Assembly (NCBI GenBank): GCA_043797615.1
Contig: JAZDPK010000048.1
Coordinates: 1-64,000 of the forward strand
DNA: 64,000 bases
Origin: JAZDPK01 sp043797615
GTDB taxonomy: Bacteria > Patescibacteriota > Patescibacteriia > UBA11705 > JABHMO01
Reading direction: 5' to 3'
Shown in pieces: positions 24,527 through 32,036 of the stretch. Under the pieces are notes generated by a model that saw only the letters and a program-made list of their open reading frames with translations, had not been told where the DNA came from and did no database searches. Numbering within the stretch: position 1 is the stretch's first letter; every line of letters begins with the position of its first letter. Position numbers and translations under genes: made by a program.

Positions 24527-24565
24527 TGAAGTATTTGCTCTCTTCGTTCGCAAAACTTCATGGCG
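24522..24565. repeat. Palindrome that includes the tRNA-Asp 3' CCA
   Basis: CGCCATGAAGT (24,522-24,532, including discriminator and CCA) pairs with ACTTCATGGCG (24,555-24,565). The same design with ATTTG at the loop edge is found at the tmRNA 3' end (26,456-26,502). Confidence 0.75.
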
Positions 24566-24593
24566 CAGCCAGGTCCCGCAGAGCGGGAAAGGC

Positions 24594-24660
24594 AAAGCAC
24601 AAAATTCAAAACTCAAAATTCCGAAGTAATCTTGTTGAGACAAAATTAAAAATTTAAAAT
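24594..24660. repeat. Heptamer array after tRNA-Asp
   Basis: Units AAGCACA, AAATTCA, AAACTCA with period 7, then AAATTAA, AAATTTA. Same family as around the 41-bp hairpins. Confidence 0.65.
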
Positions 24661-24692
24661 AAAAACAGCCCTTTTATTTGGACTGTTTTTTG
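24657..24692 (-). terminator. Terminator of infC-rpmI-rplT
   Basis: On the minus strand ACAGTCC / GGGCTGT, then TTTTTATTTT. Confidence 0.7.
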
Positions 24693-24708
24693 TTTTAAAT
24701 AATGGTTG

Positions 24709-25053
24709 TTATTTGATTTTTTGGACGATCTTGGCAAAGACGGCCGGATCGTTGTTCGCCAGGTCGGACAGGACTTTGCGGTCGAGGATGATGCTGTTTT
24801 TTTTCAAGGCGGAGATGAACCGGCTGTAGTTCAATCCCAGCGGCCGGACCGCGGCGTTCAACTGGATATTCCAGAGAGCGCGCCGAGTCCGCTTTTTCTT
24901 TTTGCGGTCGCGGTAGGAATTCTGGCCCGCTTTGGTGATGGCGAATTTCGCCTGCTTGATCAATTTCCGGCGGCCTTGTCGGTAGCCTTTGACCGCTTTC
25001 AATATATTGCGCCGTCTTTTGCTGTGCATTACGCCGCGTTTTATTCTTGACAT
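24709..25053 (-). CDS. rplT: 50S ribosomal protein bL20
   Basis: The protein is 114 residues. The basic N-terminal extension (RIKRGVMHSKRRRNILKAVK, GYRQGRRKL) and globular end (ALWNIQLNAAVRPLGLNYSR, FISALKKNSI) match bL20, an early assembly protein that binds domain I of 23S rRNA. It is third in the classic infC-rpmI-rplT order. In many bacteria bL20 represses this operon; no leader structure for that was identified here. Confidence 0.97.
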   Translation of the reverse strand: MSRIKRGVMHSKRRRNILKAVKGYRQGRRKLIKQAKFAITKAGQNSYRDRKKKKRTRRALWNIQLNAAVRPLGLNYSRFISALKKNSIILDRKVLSDLANNDPAVFAKIVQKIK

Positions 25054-25065
25054 ATTATTTTATTG

Positions 25066-25165
25066 TTAATTCACGAATAAGAACGAATGCAAGCGAATTA
25101 TCACAAATATTTCAAGATTATTTCATGAAATATTCAGTTATTCGGTTAGATTCGAATGTTTCGCA
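25066..25165. repeat. CGAAT-type array between rpmI and rplT
   Basis: CACGAAT / AACGAAT / GCGAAT units at 10-base steps, then ATTCGGT / ATTCGAA in the other orientation. Related to 3050-3160. Confidence 0.5.
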
Positions 25166-25184
25166 AATCGGTTCAATTTATAAA

Positions 25185-25382
25185 TTAGTTGTGGGGAATG
25201 AAGCTCATGATGTTGCGTCTGTCAGCAGCGGTGAATTGCACCGGCCGGCGCTTCTTGCGCGTGACCTTGCCCGGCTCGCGGGAATTGAAATGATCTTGGC
25301 CGCATTTTTTCTTGATTACTTTCTTATTTTTCGTGATGCGGACCCTTTTGGCGACCGCTTTTATCGTTTTTTGCTTTGACAT
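25185..25382 (-). CDS. rpmI: 50S ribosomal protein bL35
   Basis: The protein is 65 residues and strongly basic. It carries KAVAKRVRITKNKKVIKKKC then HFNSREPGKVTRKKRR and ends VQFTAADRRNIMSFIPH, in the bL35 pattern. It is the middle gene of infC-rpmI-rplT. Confidence 0.92.
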   Translation of the reverse strand: MSKQKTIKAVAKRVRITKNKKVIKKKCGQDHFNSREPGKVTRKKRRPVQFTAADRRNIMSFIPHN

Positions 25383-25408
25383 AAATGGTTGATAAGGTTG
25401 ATTATTAC

Positions 25409-25483
25409 GAGATAAACGGGATAAACGTGATTTGCTGGATTAAATTGTCTCGACAATCTCGTTTATCGCATTTATCCCATTGT
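25409..25483. repeat. Inverted nonamer array, GATAAACGG family
   Basis: The left arm has units GAGATAAAC, GGGATAAAC and GTGATTTGC on a period of 9 (25,409-25,444). The right arm has TCTCGTTTA, TCGCATTTA and TCCCATTGT (25,448-25,483). It fills the infC-rpmI gap. Confidence 0.8.
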
Positions 25484-25517
25484 TTTCCGTTCTTCTGTTT
25501 TTAGTTTTTCTCGTGTT

Positions 25518-26069
25518 TTATGGTTTCGTAATCGGCATGATTATGAGAAAAAATTTGTTTCCCTGCCTGGTCATGTCCTGTTCGACGGCGAACGGCGTCT
25601 TGATTTGTCCTTTGAATTGCCTCATTGCTTCGGCCGCCAGATCGCTGTGCGCCATTTCGCGGCCGCGGAGAATCAGCTCCAATTTGACTTTATGGCCTTT
25701 GTTCAAAAATTTCTCCGCCTGGCGGAGTTTAGTTTCGAGATCGTGCTCGCTGATTTTCGTGGAAATTCGGACGCCCTTGACGTCCAGGCTTCTATTTTGT
25801 TTCCGTTGCTTTTTCATGAGTTTGTCCTGCTGGTATTGGAAGCTGTTGAAATTCAGGAATTTCACGACCGGCGGCTGGGCGTTCGGCGCCACTTCGACCA
25901 GGTCGTAGCCGGCTTCGTTCGCAAGCCCGATCGCCTTGCCCGTGGGCATGACGCCGAGTTGGGATCCGGTTTCATCAATGACCATGACTTCGGGAACGCG
26001 GATGTGGAGATTGGCCCGGAATTTTTTTACCGGCTGGATTTTTCGTTGGAATTTGTAGGATTTGCGCAT
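25518..26069 (-). CDS. infC: Translation initiation factor IF-3
   Basis: The protein is 183 residues. N-domain: IRVPEVMVIDETGSQLGVMP and GYDLVEVAPNAQPPVVKFLN. C-domain: VKGVRISTKISEHDLETKLR and KVKLELILRGREM. Both domains are complete. IF-3 binds 16S rRNA in the 30S subunit, blocks 50S joining and checks start codons, which is of interest because so many genes here lack a Shine-Dalgarno. The start codon is ATG, not the AUU often used for autoregulation. Confidence 0.96.
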   Translation of the reverse strand: MRKSYKFQRKIQPVKKFRANLHIRVPEVMVIDETGSQLGVMPTGKAIGLANEAGYDLVEVAPNAQPPVVKFLNFNSFQYQQDKLMKKQRKQNRSLDVKGVRISTKISEHDLETKLRQAEKFLNKGHKVKLELILRGREMAHSDLAAEAMRQFKGQIKTPFAVEQDMTRQGNKFFLIIMPITKP

Positions 26070-26083
26070 TGGTTGTTGAGAGT

Positions 26084-26359
26084 TTAGGAGTTAATATTAT
26101 TTTTAATTTCAAATAAGGTTTCACGCAGCATTATCTTTAATGTTTTTCTCCCGGGAGTTGATTTGAAATATCTCTCTCTTCTTAAAGCATCATATTTATT
26201 CAGATAAGCTTCGTAAAAGATTAGCTTCATGGGCAGCCTAGTGCTTGTGGATTTCACGCCGCCTTGATTATGCTTTTTTATCCTCTCGTCCAAATCGGTG
26301 GTATAGCCGATGTAAAACTTCCAGTCTTTCAGACTTAATAATATGTAGACAAAGTGCAT
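26084..26359 (-). CDS. GIY-YIG domain protein
   Basis: The protein is 91 residues from MHFVYILLSLKDWKFYIGYT. The GIY-YIG motif appears as VYILLS...FYIGYT, followed by the basic DLDERIKKHNQGG and later the conserved glutamate region, YDALRRERYFKSTPGRKT. This is the short UvrC-like nuclease domain type common as a stand-alone protein in Patescibacteria. A longer frame to 26,482 reads through the tmRNA-adjacent palindromes and is rejected. Role unknown; DNA repair or mobility are options. Confidence 0.8.
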   Translation of the reverse strand: MHFVYILLSLKDWKFYIGYTTDLDERIKKHNQGGVKSTSTRLPMKLIFYEAYLNKYDALRRERYFKSTPGRKTLKIMLRETLFEIKNNINS

Positions 26360-26383
26360 ATGTATTAAAATGGGGTGGCGGCG

Positions 26384-26502
26384 CCACGAAGTTTTGTTGA
26401 GGGAAAGGATCTGCGTGCCCGGAAGTATTTTCGCTGTTCGCTCAAAACTTCCGGGCTCCACGAAGTATTCGTTTCGTTTCACTCAACAAATACTTCGTGG
26501 AG
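26384..26502. repeat. Nested palindromes at the tmRNA 3' end
   Basis: Two hairpins lie in tandem: GCCCGGAAGT / ACTTCCGGGC (26,417-26,456) and CTCCACGAAGTATT / AATACTTCGTGGAG (26,456-26,502). The second uses the last bases of the tmRNA acceptor strand. A further GCCACGAAGTTTTG copy is at 26,383. Confidence 0.75.
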
Positions 26503-26880
26503 ATGGCGGGAGTCGAACCCGCGTCCAGAGAATCCGTCGAAGCGCTTCTACGGGAATAGTCCGCTCTGCATTTAAGACCTCCGGCTGAAGAACGGACAAA
26601 ACGCCGGAAATCCGTAGCCTATGTTGTTTCGAAATCGAACGTAAGGCGGCGGTTCGATCCTATCTCGCTGTATGACACCGGTGGCCGCTTAGCGAGTATC
26701 AGCGAACCGATGGCTGCAACCTTATTTAGGCGGCAACGGTAGCGAATGCCGGCATTGTGAAAAACGCCTTGACATTGCTTACAAGTTTTTTAGCACTTGT
26801 TGTTTTATGTTCGTTTATTGAGAAACAAAAGCTCATCCCGCGCGATTCAACTAGAATCACTGTCAAAGCCCGGCATCCCC
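26498..26880 (-). ncRNA. ssrA: Transfer-messenger RNA (tmRNA)
   Basis: This is a one-piece tmRNA of about 383 bases. The 5' end GGGGATG pairs with the 3' CATCTCC, and the T-arm is GGACGCGGGTTCGACTCCCG. CCA is not encoded. The likely tag is the reading frame that ends ATVAA before TAA at 26,728-26,726; the probable full tag is AFFTMPAFATVAA, with the resume codon inferred. With SmpB it rescues stalled ribosomes and tags the peptide for proteolysis. It lies just downstream of smpB on the same strand. Confidence 0.92.
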
Positions 26881-26887
26881 GGAAACA

Positions 26888-26923
26888 GTTGATAGAGTTG
26901 ATAAAGTTTATAAAGTTGATTGC
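26888..26923. repeat. Nonamer array GTTGATAAA next to the tmRNA 5' end
   Basis: Four units on an exact 9-base period: GTTGATAGA, GTTGATAAA, GTTTATAAA, GTTGATTGC. It starts 8 bases from the tmRNA 5' end, in the region where its promoter should be. Confidence 0.75.
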
Positions 26924-26963
26924 CGAGCAATTTAATGCAATCTGCTTGGTGCAAAATCTTATT

Positions 26964-27422
26964 TTACACGCGATTGTTTTTTAACGTACGCCTGATTTCC
27001 TTTTCAACATCTTGTTTTTTCTTTTTTTCCTTTTTTTCGTATCGCTTCTTGCCGCGGCACAGCCCCAATTCGATTTTGACGAGATTGCGTACAGTATATA
27101 CCTTGAGGGGCGCGATTGTCAAGCCTTTTTGCTCTGATTTGCCAATGAGCGATTTTATTTCTTTTTTCGTCAAAAGGAGCTTTCGCGAGCGCGTCGGATC
27201 GTAAGAGGGCAGCGGCCCGGCGTTTTTGTAGGCGGAAATGTGGGCGTTGATGAGGTAAAGCTCGGTCAGCGGCACGTGCTTGAAAGCGACATACGCGCCT
27301 TTCAAATTCATCTGCCCGTTTTTCACCGATTTCACTTCCTGTCCGCCAAGCACAATGCCGGCCTGGTATTTTTCCAAGATTTCATAGTCAAAGCCGGCTT
27401 GTTTGTTATATATCGCCTGCAT
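26964..27422 (-). CDS. smpB: SsrA-binding protein SmpB
   Basis: The protein is 152 residues. Typical SmpB blocks are present: YEILEKYQAGIVLGGQEVKS, NLKGAYVAF, ELYLINAHISAYK, and YDPTRSRKLLLTKKEI. The basic tail (RYEKKEKKKKQDVEKE) is the part that enters the mRNA channel. It is adjacent to ssrA, its RNA partner. No Shine-Dalgarno before the ATG. Confidence 0.97.
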   Translation of the reverse strand: MQAIYNKQAGFDYEILEKYQAGIVLGGQEVKSVKNGQMNLKGAYVAFKHVPLTELYLINAHISAYKNAGPLPSYDPTRSRKLLLTKKEIKSLIGKSEQKGLTIAPLKVYTVRNLVKIELGLCRGKKRYEKKEKKKKQDVEKEIRRTLKNNRV

Positions 27423-27523
27423 GGTATAATAAAGATGTCGCGAATGCGCGGTTCGCGCAGTTGTCAGCGCCTTTATTTTATTTTATAATAAAATTGTCAT
27501 AAAAACAAGGAGCGGAGAATAAT

Positions 27524-27671
27524 TATCCTAATTAAACTAATTATTCTAATTATTTTAAATAAATCCCAAAAACTAGCGCCTCAAATTATTTGGAATTTAA
27601 AAATTGATTATTGTTTGTTGTTTGGTTATTATTTAGAATAATTAGGTTAATTAGAATAATTAAAATAATTT
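27524..27671. repeat. Inverted nonamer array, ATTAG family (locus 4)
   Basis: The left arm has units TATCCTAAT, TAAACTAAT and TATTCTAAT (27,524-27,559). The right arm has ATTTAGAAT, AATTAGGTT, AATTAGAAT and AATTAAAAT (27,630-27,665). It ends about 10 bases before the ATG at 27,678. Confidence 0.9.
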
Positions 27672-27677
27672 TATATT

Positions 27678-28736
27678 ATGTCCACCAACCGCAAGGTCAT
27701 CGATCTCTCGATCCTGACCATTATAAAATTTTTTCTCGTGGTGATCGCTTTGTTTTTCATTTATGTCATCAAGGACGTCGTCGCCATCATTTTTGTTTCC
27801 TTGATTTTCGCGTCGGCGTTCGAGCCCTTGGCGTCGAGGCTGGAGAAAAGAAGAGTGCCGCGCTGGGCGAGCATGGCGATGATTTACATTGTAATGATCG
27901 CGGTGATTTTTTTCGTCGTCTATCTGCTGCTGCCGCCGCTCATCAGCCAGATCGGGCAATTGGCCGAGACTTTTCCGGAATATTCCGGCAAATTGAACTC
28001 CGCGCTTAAAAGCATGCAGTCGTTTTCCGCCGAACACGGCATGCTGGCCGACTTCAACCAGGGACTGGCGGATTTCAAAGACGATTTGACCGGCTTGGCG
28101 CAATCGGTTTTCGGCACGATTTTCGCGGTTTTCGGCGGCATTGTTTCGTTTTTCCTGATTTTGGTACTGACTTTCTACCTGACCGTGGAGGAAGGCGCCC
28201 TGAAGCGCGCGCTGACTTTCATCCTGCCGTCGCATTTCCAGCGCTTCACGCTTTTGCTGATCGGCAAGGTGCAAAGCAAAATCGGTTCCTGGTTCGTGGG
28301 CCAGCTCATTTTGTGCCTGATCGTCGGCGCGATATCGTATGTCGGACTGCTGATTCTCGGAGTTGATTACGCCTTGGCGCTCGGCTTGTTCGCGGCGCTC
28401 GGCGAATTCGTTCCGTATGTCGGACCGGTGTTTTCCGCGGTGCCGGCGATCTTCATCGCTTTCACCCAGTCGCCGCTCAAGGCTTTGCTTGTTTTGATCT
28501 TGTATATTATCATACAGCAGTCGGAAAACCACATCATCGTGCCGAAGGTCATGCAGAAAGCCGTCGGGTTGAATCCGATCGTCAGCATCATCGCTCTGAT
28601 GGTCGGCGCGCAGATCGCCGGCCTGGTCGGCGTCCTGCTCTCGATTCCGGTGGCGACGGCGCTCAGCGTCATAATCAAGGAAGTCTGGGGCGGGCCTGAG
28701 GGCGCCGCGCCGGAAGAAGGCGAATCCCAATCTTAA
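27678..28736 (+). CDS. AI-2E family transporter
   Basis: The protein is 352 residues with about eight helices. Family blocks: VVAIIFVSLIFASAFEPLAS near the start, then after a periplasmic-type loop GIVSFFLILVLTFYLTVEE, LGLFAALGEFVPYVGPVFSA and VLLSIPVATALSVIIKE. The family includes TqsA/YdiK-like permeases; substrates range from autoinducer-2 to ions, so no substrate is claimed. Right arm of an array replaces the ribosome site. The next gene starts 16 bases after the stop. Confidence 0.88.
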   Translation: MSTNRKVIDLSILTIIKFFLVVIALFFIYVIKDVVAIIFVSLIFASAFEPLASRLEKRRVPRWASMAMIYIVMIAVIFFVVYLLLPPLISQIGQLAETFPEYSGKLNSALKSMQSFSAEHGMLADFNQGLADFKDDLTGLAQSVFGTIFAVFGGIVSFFLILVLTFYLTVEEGALKRALTFILPSHFQRFTLLLIGKVQSKIGSWFVGQLILCLIVGAISYVGLLILGVDYALALGLFAALGEFVPYVGPVFSAVPAIFIAFTQSPLKALLVLILYIIIQQSENHIIVPKVMQKAVGLNPIVSIIALMVGAQIAGLVGVLLSIPVATALSVIIKEVWGGPEGAAPEEGESQS

Positions 28737-28751
28737 AATTAATTCCATCGC

Positions 28752-29513
28752 ATGCTCATACTTCAGCGCCTATTATTGTTCGCCGCGCCCGTTGCCTGGA
28801 TCGCCGGACTGGAAATCATGAAGGAATATCCGTCCTGGTGGTGGGCGGCGGCGTTGCTCATCGCCGCGTCCGTTTTTTTTGCCGTCTGGTACGCCTGCCG
28901 GCAAGAGCTTAACAAAGTGTTTTTCAATTTTTTGATATTGCCGCTGGCGTTCGTTTTTTCGGCGTTCGTTTTGGCGCTGTTCGTCGTGGACGGCGTTTTC
29001 TTCCAGGCGCTTGTCCTTGCGGCCGCGTTTCTGCTGTACGTCCTGCTGCGCCAATATTATTTTTATTTCAATCTCCCTTTCCGATTTCAGCCCTATTCGC
29101 TCGAAGGGCTGTCCTGGCTCGTTGGAATCGTCGGCGCGTATTTCCTCTTTGCCGGCTGTTTCGGCGGGCTCATGCTGTTGCAATTGAGCATTTGGATCGT
29201 CCTGCCGGCGATCATCGCGCCGGCGGCGTTTTCCGCTTACCATTTTTTTTGGATCAACAAGATCAGCTTTGAGAAGAGCCGTCTGGCGGTCTTGGTTGTT
29301 GTTTTGGCTTTGGCCGAGCTGTTCTACGCCGTTTCCTGCCTGCCGACAAGCTATTTTGTCAACGCTTTCATTCTGACCGCGTCTTATTATCTGATGCTCG
29401 GGACAGGCCGGCTGTATTTCATGAACGCTTTGACGCGGAAGAAGCTGGCGGCTTATTTCCTGGTCGCGGGCATTGCGTTCGTCGCGGTTTTGCTCACGGC
29501 GCAGTGGACGTAA
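28752..29513 (+). CDS. Polytopic membrane protein, hypothetical
   Basis: The protein is 253 residues with about eight predicted helices, for example FFNFLILPLAFVFSAFVLAL and YFLVAGIAFVAVLLTA. No conserved polar motif was recognised. It is probably co-transcribed with the AI-2E permease. The left arm of a nonamer array begins 10 bases after its stop, so the two genes are bracketed by complementary arrays. Confidence 0.6.
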   Translation: MLILQRLLLFAAPVAWIAGLEIMKEYPSWWWAAALLIAASVFFAVWYACRQELNKVFFNFLILPLAFVFSAFVLALFVVDGVFFQALVLAAAFLLYVLLRQYYFYFNLPFRFQPYSLEGLSWLVGIVGAYFLFAGCFGGLMLLQLSIWIVLPAIIAPAAFSAYHFFWINKISFEKSRLAVLVVVLALAELFYAVSCLPTSYFVNAFILTASYYLMLGTGRLYFMNALTRKKLAAYFLVAGIAFVAVLLTAQWT

Positions 29514-29522
29514 TAGTAAAAT

Positions 29523-29648
29523 GTCTAATTATTCTAATTGCTCTAATTAACCTAAATAAAATTCAAATTCCAAATTGCTAATATTAGTTTAGAAATTGGT
29601 TATTGGGATTTATTTAGAGTAATTAAAATAATTAGTACAATTAGAATA
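29523..29648. repeat. Inverted nonamer array, ATTAG family (locus 5)
   Basis: The left arm has units GTCTAATTA, TTCTAATTG, CTCTAATTA and ACCTAAATA (29,523-29,558). The right arm has ATTTAGAGT, AATTAAAAT, AATTAGTAC and AATTAGAAT (29,611-29,648). The ATG at 29,657 follows. Confidence 0.9.
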
Positions 29649-29656
29649 ATTTTTTT

Positions 29657-30757
29657 ATGAAAGTCGATAAAAAATATTTGATCATCCTCGCTTCGATATT
29701 GGTCGTCGGATTCTTGTCCGGCGTGGTGGGCGAGCTCTGGGTCAACAGCTTTCTGCTGCCTGATCCTTATCTCAGTTTTAAAACTTATTCCGATTTGACG
29801 AAAAAGATCGATGATTTGGTTTCCGGGCAGAATAGTCGGAAGAATTTGACCGATCAAGACTTTGTCGCCAGCGCCGCCGTTCAGAAAGCAAAACCGGCGA
29901 CGGTTGGAATTTATCGGGTGAAGAATTTCGCGCCGAATGCGTCCTACGGCTTGACGCAGAACGATCTGCTGGGCCAAGGGTCGATCATTACGAGCGACGG
30001 TTGGATTTTGACCGCCGACACGGTGGCGAAAAGCGAAAAAACCGCGCTCTTTGTCGTGACCGCTGATCACCGGATATTTAAAACGGAAAAAACAATCATC
30101 GATCAGCCGTCCGGATCGGCATTTTTAAAAATCAGCGCCGTTGATCTGCCGGTGTTCGAATTCAGTTTGAAAAGAGACTTGGCCGACAGCCAGAGCGTTT
30201 ATCTGTTCGCCGGCAAAGGGAGCGTGGTTAACGCGAATATCGCCAATTTGAATTTTTCAAAAACGGAATCGGTCAATGAATTCATCAGAAGCAGTGAAGT
30301 TTATTATAAATATATCTTTGTTTCAGGCGCGTCAAATCCGGAATTTTTCGGCGGTCCGATCGTCACTTCGGCCGGCCGAATGATCGGATTCAGCCAGGAC
30401 GCAAGCGGAATGATTTTGCCGGTGGATTGCTACGTGTCGCTCATGAAAAAAGTGGTGAAAGGCGAACCGTGGAAACAGCCGTATCTCGGCGTGAAGTTTT
30501 ACGATTATTCGGAAATATTGAATTCAACGATTTCAAACGCCAAAGGCGCTTTGATTCTTAAGACGCGCGGCATCAACGCGGACAGTCCGGCCAAAGGAAT
30601 TTTATTGCCCGACGACGTCATATTGAAGGTGGAAAGCGAAGAGATTGATTCGAATAAAAATCTGCCGGAGCTTTTAAGCGCGTATAAATCCGGCGAAACC
30701 GTCAAATTCCTGATCAAGCGGGCAGGCAAGGAGCAGGAGGTGAATATTAAATTGTAA
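29657..30757 (+). CDS. HtrA-like protein with lost catalytic residues, plus PDZ
   Basis: The protein is 366 residues. An N-terminal helix (YLIILASILVVGFLSGVVG) precedes a trypsin-like fold and a C-terminal PDZ domain (YLGVKFYDYS...GALILKTRGINADSPAKGIL, in which the DSPA and LLPDDVILKV pattern is typical). The catalytic positions are replaced: the H region reads WILTADTVAK (T for H), the D region SGSAFLKI (G for D), and the S region SNPEFFGGPIV (F for S). It is therefore predicted to be a non-proteolytic chaperone or scaffold at the outer membrane face. Confidence 0.8.
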   Translation: MKVDKKYLIILASILVVGFLSGVVGELWVNSFLLPDPYLSFKTYSDLTKKIDDLVSGQNSRKNLTDQDFVASAAVQKAKPATVGIYRVKNFAPNASYGLTQNDLLGQGSIITSDGWILTADTVAKSEKTALFVVTADHRIFKTEKTIIDQPSGSAFLKISAVDLPVFEFSLKRDLADSQSVYLFAGKGSVVNANIANLNFSKTESVNEFIRSSEVYYKYIFVSGASNPEFFGGPIVTSAGRMIGFSQDASGMILPVDCYVSLMKKVVKGEPWKQPYLGVKFYDYSEILNSTISNAKGALILKTRGINADSPAKGILLPDDVILKVESEEIDSNKNLPELLSAYKSGETVKFLIKRAGKEQEVNIKL

Positions 30758-30899
30758 AGAAGAACGAGCTGATGCGAATTAATATAGTTGCAAATGATGC
30801 GAATCTATTAAGAATCATATCTTGAGAACGAGTAATTTGCGTATTGTTTTTATTCGCGGCATTAGCATTTTCGTTTATTCGCATCAACTTGTTTGTCTA

Positions 30900-30928
30900 T
30901 TGACAAAAGATTATTTCCGTGATACAAT
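30900..30928 (+). promoter_or_regulatory. Promoter for the Wzz-like gene
   Basis: TTGACA at 30,900-30,905, 17 bases, TACAAT at 30,923-30,928. The preceding 130 bases carry ATGCGAAT / ATTCGCAT inverted motifs. Confidence 0.75.
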
Positions 30929-30957
30929 AGTAATTGTCAAAATTTATAAAAAATACT

Positions 30958-31872
30958 ATGTCAAACATTCATACGCCCGATTATCCGAAAGCGATCAAGC
31001 GCGAATGGCGCAAGCTTTTGGCCGTTACTCTGATCGTTCTCTTGCTCGCGCTCGTGGCGACTATTGTCCAGCCATTCAAATACAAGGCGGCGGAAAGCAT
31101 TTTGATTTTGCAGAAATCCGGCTTCAGCATCGACGCTTACAGCGCGTCGAAGTCGGAGGATCGCATCGCCACGAAATTGTCCCAGGTGGTTTATTCCAGC
31201 TCGTTTCTTGATCAGGTTTTGAGCTCGGATTCGGCGATCGATGAAAATTATTTCTCCAGCGATGAAAAAAGCCGGCGCAAAGAATGGGCCAAAACCATTG
31301 CTGCCGACGTGCCGTCCGGACTGGGCAAGCTGGTAATCGCGGTTTACCATACCGATCCGAATCAGGCCTTGCTCATATCGCGGGCCGTGGCTTATGAATT
31401 GACCAGCCGCAAGAGCGATTACATCGGCATATCCGACGTTGATCTGCGGGTGATCGACGCGCCGCTCGTTTCCAAATTCCCGGTGCGCCCGAATATTTTT
31501 CTCAACATAATTTTGGGATTGGCCGCCGGCTTCATTATCGGAATAATTTACATCATCATCGGCTACAAGCCGGAGGATGAGAAGTATTTCCATTCGCCGA
31601 AGCTGTCCGACATCCATCCGCACGTTGTCGATTACAACAAAATTCCGGAAACGGAAAGCGTTGAAAAAGACATTGCCAAAGCGCCGGAGATTGCGGAAAT
31701 AGACGATTTGGATGAAATTGAAGAATTAGAAGAGTCCGTATCTGATGAAATTCCCGTGCCGAGCGTTTCGGACAGTTTTGAAAACAAGAGCGAAGAGCGG
31801 ATTGAAATGAAAAAAGAATTGCCGAAATTCGATGATGAGGATCGGGTTATTGGGATGCCGGAAAGAATGTAA
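30958..31872 (+). CDS. Wzz-type chain-length/polysaccharide co-polymerase protein
   Basis: The protein is 304 residues. It has a first helix LLAVTLIVLLLALVATIV, a periplasmic-type loop of about 150 residues, the Pro-rich motif SKFPVRPNIF and a second helix (LNIILGLAAGFIIGIIYIII). This is the Wzz/polysaccharide co-polymerase layout without a tyrosine kinase domain. The C-terminal 90 residues are acidic and cytoplasmic. It would set glycan length or support export, in line with the ligase-like and GT4 genes downstream. The ATG at 30,958 is preferred to a TTG eight codons earlier. Confidence 0.78.
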   Translation: MSNIHTPDYPKAIKREWRKLLAVTLIVLLLALVATIVQPFKYKAAESILILQKSGFSIDAYSASKSEDRIATKLSQVVYSSSFLDQVLSSDSAIDENYFSSDEKSRRKEWAKTIAADVPSGLGKLVIAVYHTDPNQALLISRAVAYELTSRKSDYIGISDVDLRVIDAPLVSKFPVRPNIFLNIILGLAAGFIIGIIYIIIGYKPEDEKYFHSPKLSDIHPHVVDYNKIPETESVEKDIAKAPEIAEIDDLDEIEELEESVSDEIPVPSVSDSFENKSEERIEMKKELPKFDDEDRVIGMPERM

Positions 31873-31901
31873 TGAGCAATGAGGAATCAATTTGAAATAT
31901 A

Positions 31902-31935
31902 AAAAAACATCGGCCTGACAAGACCGGTGTTTTTG
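31902..31935 (+). terminator. Intrinsic terminator of the Wzz-like gene
   Basis: AAAACATCGG / CCGGTGTTTT (one wobble pair), T-run. Confidence 0.7.
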
Positions 31936-31952
31936 TTCCGGTGTTTTTGTTC

Positions 31953-31981
31953 TTGACAAAACTAATTCGATGGTATATTAT
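31953..31981 (+). promoter_or_regulatory. Promoter for the coiled-coil gene
   Basis: TTGACA at 31,953-31,958, 17 bases, TATTAT at 31,976-31,981. Confidence 0.7.
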
Positions 31982-32036
31982 TTAGAGTCTCGATTAAATC
32001 GGTCCATTGTTAATTTATAAATAAAAGGAGGGAATG

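Noticed and set aside
26360..26482. Longer N-terminus for the GIY-YIG protein
   Set aside because: The extra 41 codons come from tmRNA-adjacent palindromes; the GIY-YIG family begins at MHFVYILLS.
27660..28748. Minus-strand open frame opposite the AI-2E transporter
   Set aside because: The product is low-complexity Arg/Asp/Gln-rich sequence, the usual shadow of a hydrophobic membrane gene.
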